Assembly: GCA_023227825.1 (NCBI GenBank)
Contig: JALOCJ010000006.1
Span: 62,001-126,000, forward strand
Source of the DNA: Candidatus Cloacimonas sp.
GTDB taxonomy: Bacteria; Cloacimonadota; Cloacimonadia; Cloacimonadales; Cloacimonadaceae
Reading direction: 5' to 3'
DNA length: 64,000 nucleotides
Part shown: piece by piece, positions 46,501 to 54,381 of the stretch
How the letters are laid out: each line of letters starts with the position of its first letter
How positions within the stretch are numbered: the first letter of the stretch is position 1
Notes under the pieces: model-generated
Database searches by the model: none
The model's input: only the letters and a program-made list of their open reading frames with translations
What the model was told of the DNA's origin: nothing
Program-made: the position numbers and the translations under genes

Positions 46501-49027
46501 TTGCCTATATAACCAAATAACTATCTCTTCCAATGGCTTTATTGCTTTTGGCGTTACCGCTAATGCCGAATTTAGAAATTACCGTATACCCGGACCTATG
46601 GGTCCCAATCCTATGATAGCACCTTTTTGGGATGATTTGGCAACTGGAACAGGAAGTGGAATTTATACCTGGTTTGATAGAAGCAATCATTCCTTTGTTA
46701 TAGAATGGCACAATATGAGAAATGGTAAAGACGGTTCTACTTTAGAAAGTTTCCAATGTATTTTATATGATCAGTCAGCTTATCCTACAAGTTTTGGTGA
46801 CGGACCTATCAAATTTCAGTATCAAACATTCAATAATATTGATTCTCAATCCGGAAACAGACACGGTAACTATTGCACTATCGGAATTGAAGATCATACA
46901 GGAAAAGTCGGTTTGGAATATACTTTCAATAATACCTATCCAACAGCTGCAGCCCCTTTAAGTAGTGGGAAGGCACTTTTTATTACTAATGTTCCCGTTT
47001 ATCATTCTATGGCTCATTTGCTTCTGGAAGCAACTTATGTAACAGATACAAATATGAATGGAATATGTGAACCAGGTGAAATTGTGGAATTGGGAGCTAA
47101 AATTCAAAATGCAGGGAATCTTACAGCAGAAAATGTTACTGGACAGATTAGCACTACAAATGAATATGTAACAATAACTAATGCCACTGCTGAATATTAT
47201 CCGATTGAACCAGGAATGAATGGTGTAAATAAAATTCCCTTTACTTTTACGATTGCTAATAACTGTCCGGACGGCGAAGTGCTTAATTTTGAACTGTTAA
47301 TTACTGCCGGTGAAATACAATGGACACGCTATTTCAGCTTACAGGTTTCCGCTTCCTGTTTAAGATATAACTCATTTTTTGTAGATGATCACCTGAATGA
47401 TTTTGACGGTATGGTTAGCATTGGTGAATCCTTCAATCTGATTGTTAATTTGGAAAATTCTGCCGTTGTTGAAGCTACAGGTATTCAAGCAACTTTAAGC
47501 AGTACTTTACAACAGCTGATTATTGAAAATCCGCTTCTCTGTTTTGATAAAATCGGTCCTAACGATATTTATCAAATAAAATACTCTATTGATACTTCTT
47601 TGCTTGATGTTTCTGTTAACCAAATTCCATTGTTATTTACTGCTACTGCCGCTAATGGAAGTTCCACGAGTGCTAGTTTTAGTATTCCTTATAATAATCC
47701 CGTGGTCTTTCAGGATTTTGAACTCAATAACGGTTCTTTCATTTCTGAAACCGGTTGGGTTTGGGGAAATCCTACTCAGGTAACTCCTTTCTCCGGAGCC
47801 AGGGTTTGGGCAACTAATATAAGTGGAAACTATCCTTCTTATGTAAATTATAATTTATATACTCCCAGGTTTATATTGGAAACAAACAGTCAACTGCAAT
47901 TTATGCATTATTATTCCTGTGAATATGGATATGATGGTGGCAATGTATCTATTTCTACCAATAATGGAGTTACCTGGAATTTAATATATCCTGTTAACGG
48001 TTACAATGGAAACTCTTTAAACGGTCTTAATGGAGATCAGGGCTGGACGGGAAATTCCGGGGATTGGCAATTAGCAAGCTTTGATTTATCTCAATATGCG
48101 GGTCAGACAGTAATGTTTCGTTTCCGTTTTGGGTCGGATGAAGAAACATCCGGTATGGGATGGTTTATTGATGATTTTACTGTTAGTGATGTAAATCTGA
48201 AAACCGGATATTTATATGGGGTTGTTTATCCCAGTTCAGGTCTTGATCCTTCAATGGCAACTCTTAAATCTGATTTGCGGTTAACCAGTCATCCTGATTC
48301 CGAAGGTAATTTTATTATTTTCTTGCCCAATGGAATTCATACTGTAACAGCTACTATGCCATATCATCAATCCTCAACTTTAACTTCAATTATTATAAAT
48401 CCCGAAAATCCTGTCCACTATGCTGAATTTACCTTAATTGATTTGCCTCAGCCACATAGTATTAGCTATACAGGTGATAACGATACAGGGGATTTGTATA
48501 TTTTTTGGCAGGCACCGGAAGATACTGTTTTACCTATTGTAGGTTTTAAGGTTTATCGGAAATTCAATACAGACCAGTTTAATCTGGTTCAGGATTCTCC
48601 CGATAACTCTTATTATGAAGTGTTAACTTTACCGGGCAACTATAAATATTATATTGTAGTTAAATATCTAAATGCTGATGGAACTCCAAGCCAGGTACTT
48701 AATATTTCCTTTCCTTTTGTGGCGAGCTCTAATAACGAAATTCCGGCTTTGGTAACTAAATTGAATAACAACTATCCCAATCCTTTTAATCCTTCAACTA
48801 CGCTATCTTTCACTTTAGCTGAACCGGGTAGAACAACTTTGACAATTTATAACCTTAAAGGACAGCTGATAAAACGCTTAGTAGATAAAGAACTAACTTC
48901 AGGAATGCACAAAGTGCTTTGGAATGGAAAGGATGAAAATGAGCGTAATGTTGCCTCAGGAGTATATTTCTACCGTCTGCAAAGTAAAAACTATCAAGCA
49001 ACCGGAAAAATGCTGCTGCTGAAATGA
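43577..49027 (+). CDS. Giant secreted C25-peptidase-like protein with FlgD-like sorting tail
   Basis: 1816 aa from ATG 43577 (AAAGGAAG ribosome site; the ATG at 43541 lies upstream of it). Order: signal peptide (MKKIVALLPVLLAGCIVFA); propeptide-like region with LSGTLMETGMPELPVVCTTI typical of gingipain-like proteins; C25-like core around residues 230-560 (PRYLMIYGTNSDTNFATALN, FIVLIGDTSGSYAIPYF, FYSFRGYIDW, VNITCGTNNY); several CARDB/Ig-like repeats (DLGPGE-type VIDSNNQHLDPGEVAEFSIT); a MAM/lectin-like segment (WGNPTQVTPFSGARVWATNI); fibronectin-like part; and the type IX tail NYPNPFNPSTTLSF to KMLLLK. The expected catalytic His is not in the usual GHG setting. Probably exported and surface-bound. 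Confidence 0.88.
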   Translation: MKKIVALLPVLLAGCIVFANINDNLPANLNSAFSLRAKNNSSLQVNFTLPEYTIQEEANGGPAYRKIILPLSGTLMETGMPELPVVCTTIAIPHTGGVNIEVLSTQQTIIPDFLPYPVQQGNSLESPKGFIINNTYYSGGCNYPEMLIEYSEPSILRDFRIITIQINPFSYNAQSGELTVNHNIEFSINFTEEQGINELTNEPTRISASFDKIYESIILNYDDYRDALVANTPPRYLMIYGTNSDTNFATALNEFVLWKKQKGADVMVASTAANEAGNTTTSIKNYIQTKYNNPETRPDFIVLIGDTSGSYAIPYFTQSNGATDYNYTFLAGTDQLGDCFIGRISVENLSQLLAVLNKIYLYERDINLDTASWLNKMMLSGDNAPSGISTMYIHKYIKEMSLLTNPDYTFTEDYGSSPNYTIINQALNQGVGFYSFRGYIDWTPPSESALFNGYKLFHTVNITCGTNNYNSAGEVEAFVRYGTTASPKGAVTGIGMCTSSTHTTFNNAIHGGIFAGIFAYEMRSMGEALLNGRLFINQLFGVSSPSNATNFAAWCNLMGDPTMEVFTGIPNHFVVTSEDSIPVGLSLYDVAVQDSLGNPVEGAAVVLNMGGIILARNYTGADGTTILVLPSNMLAGNATLTISKHNFKPCQITIPVLNIATLVPGTMVIDDDNLAPSEGNENGLAGSGETIELFFGLTNMGTDIISGITGSISSNSPYITITNSSVIYPDVLGGETGFNLVPIVIQIAPNTPHQTMLRLYLDLTDSNSVSYHISEFIPVEAPFIEFVSYLVIDSNNQHLDPGEVAEFSITVKNTGTVDVENVLGILYTQNDLVGISDPDAEFGTLPTGIQVTCGTNRFALSARPEVLPGMLIPMQIKFYNSNGFEQFVDFTFTVGVVTQHDPLGPDAYGYVIYDWTDTSYAEAAMYDWHGISPSEGGLGTLVAISDGYASGNEGDQVGSDALEVVSLPFPFQFYGCLYNQITISSNGFIAFGVTANAEFRNYRIPGPMGPNPMIAPFWDDLATGTGSGIYTWFDRSNHSFVIEWHNMRNGKDGSTLESFQCILYDQSAYPTSFGDGPIKFQYQTFNNIDSQSGNRHGNYCTIGIEDHTGKVGLEYTFNNTYPTAAAPLSSGKALFITNVPVYHSMAHLLLEATYVTDTNMNGICEPGEIVELGAKIQNAGNLTAENVTGQISTTNEYVTITNATAEYYPIEPGMNGVNKIPFTFTIANNCPDGEVLNFELLITAGEIQWTRYFSLQVSASCLRYNSFFVDDHLNDFDGMVSIGESFNLIVNLENSAVVEATGIQATLSSTLQQLIIENPLLCFDKIGPNDIYQIKYSIDTSLLDVSVNQIPLLFTATAANGSSTSASFSIPYNNPVVFQDFELNNGSFISETGWVWGNPTQVTPFSGARVWATNISGNYPSYVNYNLYTPRFILETNSQLQFMHYYSCEYGYDGGNVSISTNNGVTWNLIYPVNGYNGNSLNGLNGDQGWTGNSGDWQLASFDLSQYAGQTVMFRFRFGSDEETSGMGWFIDDFTVSDVNLKTGYLYGVVYPSSGLDPSMATLKSDLRLTSHPDSEGNFIIFLPNGIHTVTATMPYHQSSTLTSIIINPENPVHYAEFTLIDLPQPHSISYTGDNDTGDLYIFWQAPEDTVLPIVGFKVYRKFNTDQFNLVQDSPDNSYYEVLTLPGNYKYYIVVKYLNADGTPSQVLNISFPFVASSNNEIPALVTKLNNNYPNPFNPSTTLSFTLAEPGRTTLTIYNLKGQLIKRLVDKELTSGMHKVLWNGKDENERNVASGVYFYRLQSKNYQATGKMLLLK

Positions 49028-49084
49028 GTGGAGAGAGTTGAAGATACAGGAAGATTGATGTCCTCATTTACCCCCTCAGAATAG

Positions 49085-49148
49085 AGGAGTCCTCTCTGCT
49101 GAATAACTTTTATTCAATCCGCAAAGTTATTCAGCAGTATGGACTCCT
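49085..49148. terminator. Long hairpin between convergent genes
   Basis: AGGAGTCC (49085-49092) pairs with GGACTCCT (49141-49148), and CTGCTGAATAACTTT (49096-49110) pairs with AAAGTTATTCAGCAG (49123-49137), with a symmetric 3/3 internal loop and a 12-nt end loop: 23 base pairs. It sits between the ends of the C25-like and M20 genes. There is no U-run, so it may stabilise both 3' ends rather than act as a classic terminator. A worn REP-like copy lies at 49049-49072 just before it. Confidence 0.55.
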
Positions 49149-49205
49149 GATAAATTTCCTTGTAATCCTTTAATCCTAAAATCCTTGTTGCCAATTGAAA
49201 CCCTA

Positions 49206-50321
49206 CTATTCCAGGAAGGCACTCATAATCCTTATCCCGATTTCCAGGCATTCATCCCGGGGTAAGAATTTATCCGAATGCAAAGGATAAGAACATCCGC
49301 TACCCAACCAAAAAAGCAATCCGGGATATAAAGTAGTGAAAAAACCGAAGTCCTCACCTGTCATAGAGATTTGTGCAGGAATGCATTTAATGTTTTGTTG
49401 AAAGCAAATTTCCTGTAAGCGATTCACTAAATTTGCAGCGTTGATTACAGGATCGTAGGCAGCAAGGAATTTAACTTCACTTTGAGTATTGGTTTCTCTG
49501 GCTACATTATCAGCCGTTTTTTGAATAAGAGCATTTATTTGTTGACCGGTTTTTTTAGATAGAGAGCGGTGAGTTCCTTCTAAAACACATTTATCAGCAA
49601 TAACATTACGAATAGTTCCGGAAGACATTTTCCCGATATGAAAGATAATTCTTTCCGTTTTTTTCAGCTCGGTTAGTTTTTCCTCCATAATATTCATAAA
49701 TTTGATACCTGCAGACAGAGCATCAATTCCTTTTTCAGGAAAGGCAATATGAGCTGTTTTTCCATAAAAACAAACATCAAATTCCTGGGGAACAGCAAAA
49801 AAAATACCTTCTTTAGCAGAAACGGAACCTACTGGAAGTTCGCTGGCTGTATGTAAGGCAAAAACAGATTCAATATCAAATTTCTGAACAATGCCTTCAG
49901 CAAGAACACTTTGTGCTCCTCCTTCACCTTCTTCAGCTGGCTGAAAAAGAAACAGCAGATTTCGTTGGGGTAAGGTTTGTGTTACAAACTGAATTAACCC
50001 TGTTAAAATACTTAAATGCACATCATGACCACAGGCATGCATTAAATTTGGATGTTCAGAAGCAAAAGAAACACCTGTTTTCTCTACTATAGGCAAACCA
50101 TCCATATCAGCTCTAAATAACAGATAAGGTTTTTTAGAACAGGTATATTCTAAAAGCAAGCCAGTGCTATTATTAAAATAATGCAGTTTCCAAATATTTT
50201 CCGGTTGATTTTGCAGTATCTTAAAAATGCTTTCTTCCAGCAGAGCTTTGGTCTTATATTCTTGAAAAGCAAGTTCCGGAATACGATGCAAGTTATGACG
50301 CAGTTCAATAATATCAATCAT
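49206..50321 (-). CDS. M20-family amidohydrolase (N-acyl-amino-acid deacylase type)
   Basis: 371 aa. Metal-binding and catalytic residues of the M20D group are visible: LFRADMDGLPI, LMHACGHDVHLSILTGL, and LLFLFQPAEEGEGGAQSVLAEGI with the Glu pair, then a dimerisation domain (YGKTAHIAFPEKGIDALSAG) and the C-terminal ligand block MTGEDFGFFTTLYPGLLFWLG. Family members remove acyl groups from amino acids or N-acetyl-diaminopimelate. The start overlaps the asd stop (TAATG), and asd supplies the same aspartate/lysine pathway, which favours a diaminopimelate-related substrate; this is inference. Indole-acetyl or hippurate hydrolase activity is possible too. Confidence 0.9.
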   Translation of the reverse strand: MIDIIELRHNLHRIPELAFQEYKTKALLEESIFKILQNQPENIWKLHYFNNSTGLLLEYTCSKKPYLLFRADMDGLPIVEKTGVSFASEHPNLMHACGHDVHLSILTGLIQFVTQTLPQRNLLFLFQPAEEGEGGAQSVLAEGIVQKFDIESVFALHTASELPVGSVSAKEGIFFAVPQEFDVCFYGKTAHIAFPEKGIDALSAGIKFMNIMEEKLTELKKTERIIFHIGKMSSGTIRNVIADKCVLEGTHRSLSKKTGQQINALIQKTADNVARETNTQSEVKFLAAYDPVINAANLVNRLQEICFQQNIKCIPAQISMTGEDFGFFTTLYPGLLFWLGSGCSYPLHSDKFLPRDECLEIGIRIMSAFLE

Positions 50322-51301
50322 TAAAGCAAACCTGAATATTTAATATGAGTAATTAAAATATTAACTGCATTGGCGGCAGCTCCTAAACGCACATTATGTC
50401 CTACATTCCAAAATGTTAGGGATTTTTCATCAGTCCCCAAACGTAATCGGCAGATATGTGAATCATTGGAAGAACCTAAATCCAGGGGAGTGATATAGGT
50501 ATTGGGATAATAGACAATACGAGGTGAATTTTGTAATGCTTCTTCTGCCTTAAGGATATCTACTTCATTTTCAAATTCTGCATATACGGAAACACTATGA
50601 CCATAAATAACGGGAACACGAACTGTTGTAGCACTAACAAGTAATTCCCGTTTATTCAGTATCTTACGACTTTCAAAATGCATTTTTTCTTCTTCCTGAC
50701 AATATCCGCTATCTAAAAAGCCACCAATTTGAGGTATAACATTCAAATCAATTATATGGGGATAAATTCCTTTATCATTTTTACCCTTGCGTTGATTCAA
50801 CAAAGTTACAATTCCCTGATGTCCGCTTCCGGAAACTGACTGATATGTAGAAACAATCAGTTTTTTAAGGCAGAAGAGTTTATCTAATACCGCTAACGGT
50901 AAAATAACCTGGATCGTAGAACAATTAGGATTGGCAATAATGCCACTGTAACCTATTAATAATTCTCCATTCACTTCCGGAACCACAAGAGGAATATCTG
51001 GTTCTCTTCTAAAACCGGAAGAGTTATCAATTACTACTTCAGATGCTTGAATTGCAATTGGAGCATAAGTTTTAGCTACTCCAGCACCGGCTGAAAACAA
51101 AACATAATCGTAATGTTTCAAAAGAGAATCCTGTTTTAGTTCCTGAACTTTAACTGGCTGATCTGTATAATAGAGAATGGTTCCTGCAGACCTTGAAGAA
51201 GCAAACAAATCCAATTCAGAAATTTTTAAATTACTTTCTTCCAGGCAAGTGATCATCATCCTGCCAACTTCACCTGTAGCACCAACAATAGCTATTTTCA
51301 T
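50321..51301 (-). CDS. asd: Aspartate-semialdehyde dehydrogenase
   Basis: 326 aa from ATG 51301, where the Rossmann strand begins (MKIAIVGATGEVGRMMITCL); the frame extends up to 51349 without merit. It reduces aspartyl phosphate to the semialdehyde for lysine, methionine and threonine synthesis. The catalytic Cys is in IANPNCSTIQVILPL, and the GSGHQGI and RVPVIYGHSVSVYAEF segments are typical. It is the first gene of a two-gene unit with the M20 amidohydrolase and is divergent from the tRNA gene. Confidence 0.95.
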   Translation of the reverse strand: MKIAIVGATGEVGRMMITCLEESNLKISELDLFASSRSAGTILYYTDQPVKVQELKQDSLLKHYDYVLFSAGAGVAKTYAPIAIQASEVVIDNSSGFRREPDIPLVVPEVNGELLIGYSGIIANPNCSTIQVILPLAVLDKLFCLKKLIVSTYQSVSGSGHQGIVTLLNQRKGKNDKGIYPHIIDLNVIPQIGGFLDSGYCQEEEKMHFESRKILNKRELLVSATTVRVPVIYGHSVSVYAEFENEVDILKAEEALQNSPRIVYYPNTYITPLDLGSSNDSHICRLRLGTDEKSLTFWNVGHNVRLGAAANAVNILITHIKYSGLL

Positions 51302-51380
51302 TTTTACCTGTTTTCCTTTATCAATTTGGCATAACATAACAGCTGCCAATTATTTTTCACACTTTTCCGGCAAGCAAAGC

Positions 51381-51401
51381 TTGTCAATGTAAACTTGACA
51401 A
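51381..51401. promoter_or_regulatory. Inverted repeat between divergent asd and tRNA-Arg genes
   Basis: TTGTCAA (51381-51387), 7-bp spacer, TTGACAA (51395-51401). Each arm contains a TTGACA -35-like hexamer facing outward, so it may be two back-to-back promoters or an operator. No good -10 was found at 16-18 bp on either side, hence the low score. Confidence 0.3.
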
Positions 51402-51436
51402 AAAATCTCTTTTTTCAGATTGGTAAATAAAAATGC

Positions 51437-51512
51437 GCCCCAGTAGCTCAGTGGATAGAGCAGCGGTTTCCTAAACCGTTGGTCGGATGTTCAAGTCATC
51501 TCTGGGGCGCCA
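51437..51512 (+). tRNA. tRNA-Arg, anticodon CCU
   Basis: A full 76-nt cloverleaf. Acceptor GCCCCAG (51437-51443) pairs with CTGGGGC (51502-51508), followed by discriminator G and an encoded CCA. The D arm is GCTC/GAGC; the anticodon arm GCGGT/ACCGT carries the 7-nt loop TTCCTAA with CCT in the middle; the T arm GGATG/CATCT has loop TTCAAGT (one G-U pair). It reads AGG codons. Confidence 0.96.
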
Positions 51513-51535
51513 AAAAATTAAATAATTAAGAAGGA

Positions 51536-53401
51536 ATGGTGAATAATCCGCTAAATACTTATGTTGCCTATTTTGAAAAAGGGATTCTTAAGTTTGGCTA
51601 TGTAGTTGCTCACAAAAATAATCGTTTTGAAGTTATCACTGAAACAGGAAATTATATATTTTTTCCGGAATCGCGTTTTATTTTGCAAAGCCGGGAAAGT
51701 TATTTGGAGAGTGAACCATATTTGATGTTGCAAAATTTTATAAATCAGGTTATAATATCTGAACAGCAATTTCAGGAATCCGATTTAAACTTTCTAAAAG
51801 AGCAGGAATGGACATTTCAGGAAATAGTTTTGGCTTTAAACTTACAAACAGATGTGCTGATTTTTGCACTTTATAAATATTTACATAATCATCCTGAAAA
51901 GATATACTGTAAAAAAGATAAATATCGTTTAAAAACAGCAGAGGAAATTACTCAATATGAAATTCAGTGCCGGCAGGAAGAAGAAGAAAGACAATTTTTA
52001 CAGGAAGTTAATGCCTTGTTTTCCGGTGCGGAGTTAAGCAGAGCAAGTCAACATAAGCTTTTTAATGCTTTACCTGAATTACAGACACATAAAAAACACA
52101 AAAAATTAAAGGAGCTTATCCTTTCTCAGTATCCATTACTCAAGCCCGAAGAGGCAATTCTTAAATTTCGTAAATTTTGTGGTGAAACACCTGAAGATAT
52201 TGATCCTGTTATTGCCGGTGCAGGAATTCCTATTGGTTTTTCTGATTTGCTGGTTCAGGAAAAACTTCTGCCTCCGGAAACAATAAAACCTCAGGCAAAT
52301 GCTTTTTCTATTGATGATGAAACCACAAAAGATTTTGATGATGCTATAAGTATTAACAAAGATGGCTCCTTCTGGCGGATAACTGTTTATGTAAGTTCTG
52401 TTTCAGAACGCTTGAAGATACGAAGTCCTCTATTTGCTGAAGCTGAAAAGAGAGTAACAGCACTTTATACGGCTAATGCAGTGATTCCCTTATTTCCTTT
52501 TAATCATTCCGAAAAGGAACTTAGTTTAATAAAAAATATGCTCCGTCCGGTGCTGGCATTAAATTTATGGTTAGATGAAAAACTGGCTATTCAACATTAT
52601 GAACTCAGGAGAATGAATATAACCATATCTGATAATTACAGCTATAACGAAATTGATCAACAAATTGAGCAGGAACCCTTTTCTACTTTATACCGGTTCA
52701 GTAAAATGCTGGCAGAAAAAAGAGGTATTAGTTCTTTTTCAGAAAATGAGCGTTATTACTATTACATTTCTGCTTCAGAACAGGGCTTGGAAGTTAAATG
52801 TGTTGATACTCAAAGCCCAGCCAGAAAAATTATAGAAGAATTGATGATTCTTTATAATTCCTATCTGGCTGATTATGCTGTCCAAAAAAATATACCTGTT
52901 ATTTATCGGAATATTAATCAATACGAAGACCCGAATGATAATTTTATGATTCGTCAGGCATATCTTTCTACGAAACCGGAATTTCATCCGGGAATTGGAA
53001 CAAATGCTTATTTACATTCTACTTCTCCTATCCGGCGTTACATAGATTTAATCAATCAAATGCAAATCTCTTCAATTTTGCAAGGCGAAAAACCTCCCTT
53101 CAATAAAGAAGAGCTGGAAAAAGATATTCCTCGTCTGGAAAAACAATTGTCCGATTTAAAAGAAATTTCACATAAAAGTGAACGCTATTGGGTGCTGAAA
53201 TTTTTACAACAAAACTGCCTAAATATTCCTCTGGATACATATTTTAGAACAGGAAGTGAGGATTACCTTTGTTTGGAACTTATACCTTGGGGATTTATTA
53301 TAACCGCTAAAAGTGAAAGTTATCCCGGAACGGAAAAAGGAAAGATTGTTATTTACAAAGTGGAACTGGAAAAGGGCTTTGTGCGGGTGGATATAATATA
53401 A
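51536..53401 (+). CDS. RNase II/R-type 3'-5' exoribonuclease
   Basis: 621 aa. The RNB catalytic block is clear: FSIDDETTKDFDDAISINKD (near residue 265), giving the Asp quartet that binds metals, then VSSVSERLKIRSPLFAEAEK and FHPGIGTNAYLHSTSPIRRY with the conserved SPxRRYxD Arg. It degrades RNA processively. The N-terminal ~60 residues form a small beta-barrel-like piece (FEKGILKFGYVVAHKNN), and the C-terminus is shorter than RNase R, without an evident full S1 motif and basic tail, closer to cyanobacterial/chloroplast-like RNB enzymes. The start is ATG 51536 with AAGGA directly adjacent, or GTG 51539. It begins 23 bp after the tRNA. Confidence 0.9.
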   Translation: MVNNPLNTYVAYFEKGILKFGYVVAHKNNRFEVITETGNYIFFPESRFILQSRESYLESEPYLMLQNFINQVIISEQQFQESDLNFLKEQEWTFQEIVLALNLQTDVLIFALYKYLHNHPEKIYCKKDKYRLKTAEEITQYEIQCRQEEEERQFLQEVNALFSGAELSRASQHKLFNALPELQTHKKHKKLKELILSQYPLLKPEEAILKFRKFCGETPEDIDPVIAGAGIPIGFSDLLVQEKLLPPETIKPQANAFSIDDETTKDFDDAISINKDGSFWRITVYVSSVSERLKIRSPLFAEAEKRVTALYTANAVIPLFPFNHSEKELSLIKNMLRPVLALNLWLDEKLAIQHYELRRMNITISDNYSYNEIDQQIEQEPFSTLYRFSKMLAEKRGISSFSENERYYYYISASEQGLEVKCVDTQSPARKIIEELMILYNSYLADYAVQKNIPVIYRNINQYEDPNDNFMIRQAYLSTKPEFHPGIGTNAYLHSTSPIRRYIDLINQMQISSILQGEKPPFNKEELEKDIPRLEKQLSDLKEISHKSERYWVLKFLQQNCLNIPLDTYFRTGSEDYLCLELIPWGFIITAKSESYPGTEKGKIVIYKVELEKGFVRVDII

Positions 53402-53640
53402 GACGCACGCAGATTACGCAGATAAAAAAAGAGAATAGGTATGGGATGAACAGGATTCAAGAGATTTTAGGGATAAAAAGAAGGGCACGCAGATTCCGCA
53501 GATAAAAGAGCAGGAAGGTTGACGTCCCCGTCAACCAAAAAGATAATAGGTATGGGATGAACAGGATTTTAGAGATTTTAGGGATAAAAAGAAGGGAACG
53601 CAGATTCATCAGAGAAAAGAGCTCTCACAGAAAAAAACAG
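53402..53640. repeat. 9-bp-type and GGGATGAACAGG repeats with one REP-like hairpin
   Basis: The block starts right after the RNase stop with GCACGCAGATTACGCAGAT and alternates GGGATGAACAGGAT and AGAGATTTTAGGGAT units, each seen two or three times. One REP-like hairpin sits at 53513-53536 (GGAA, GGTTGACG, TCCC, CGTCAACC). No gene. Confidence 0.8.
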
Positions 53641-53659
53641 GTTGAGCATAAGATTTATA

Positions 53660-53688
53660 TTGACAGATAATCTTGAGAGAATTATAAT
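53660..53688 (+). promoter_or_regulatory. Consensus sigma-70-like promoter of the restriction-modification genes
   Basis: TTGACA (53660-53665), 17-bp spacer, TATAAT (53683-53688), both hexamers matching the consensus exactly. The endonuclease ATG follows 16 bp after the -10 box (GAGG ribosome site at 53695-53698), so the leader is very short. Confidence 0.75.
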
Positions 53689-53703
53689 AATTTAGAGGTT
53701 AAA

Positions 53704-54381
53704 ATGGAAATAAAGAAAGAACTTATCAGAATAATTAATGATACCTATCCTGAGGGATTGGAATGGGAATTAGTTGGAATTGTTACAAAAAATCAAAAAG
53801 TATATACTCTTTCTTATGATTCTAAAATCCTATCCGGTATTTTTGAAATACTCTGCGAGCCATTAATTCAAAAATTATGTGCTGAATTTGATTATCAATT
53901 AGTTAAGGGTGTACAAAATCAATATCCTGAATTTACAATATACAAGAATCCACAAAGAAAAATTGCCATTGATGTGAAAACAACCTACAGACAATGGTCT
54001 AAAAACGGAGAGCTAAAGTCCTATGGATTCACTTTAGGTTCATATCGTTCTTATTTAAGGAATCCTGATAAAGGAATCAGATTTCCTTATAATGAGTATG
54101 AACAGCATTGGATATGGGGTTTTATATACACAAGAAACCTGAATTGCAAAAATATAAGTATTAAACCTCTGATAGAATCTTATAATCTTGAAGCACCTTA
54201 TAAAGACATTGAATATTTTATTCAGGAGAAGTGGAAAATAGCAGGCAGAACTCCAGGCAGCGGAAATACCACTAATATTGGCTCCATAAAATCTAATAAT
54301 ATTAATGATTTTATTGAGGGCAAAAGTCCCTTTACCAGCCAAAGTGACTTTGAGGATTACTGGAAACACTATGGGAAATAG
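53704..54381 (+). CDS. EcoRV-like type II restriction endonuclease
   Basis: 225 aa, aligning from memory with EcoRV along nearly its whole length. Shared features: SKILSGIFEIL around Glu48 (EcoRV Glu45 region), YPEFTIYKN (74-82), IAIDVKTTY with Asp90 and Lys92 (the same numbers as in EcoRV), YPF/FPYNEY-like region (128-132), HWIWGFIYTR, and the recognition loop GSGNTTNIGS (185-194), which contacts DNA bases in EcoRV. Expected target GATATC is inference. One change: the first catalytic acid is Glu76 in place of EcoRV Asp74. The C-terminal tail is about 20 residues shorter. The gene overlaps its methylase by 11 bp. Confidence 0.92.
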   Translation: MEIKKELIRIINDTYPEGLEWELVGIVTKNQKVYTLSYDSKILSGIFEILCEPLIQKLCAEFDYQLVKGVQNQYPEFTIYKNPQRKIAIDVKTTYRQWSKNGELKSYGFTLGSYRSYLRNPDKGIRFPYNEYEQHWIWGFIYTRNLNCKNISIKPLIESYNLEAPYKDIEYFIQEKWKIAGRTPGSGNTTNIGSIKSNNINDFIEGKSPFTSQSDFEDYWKHYGK

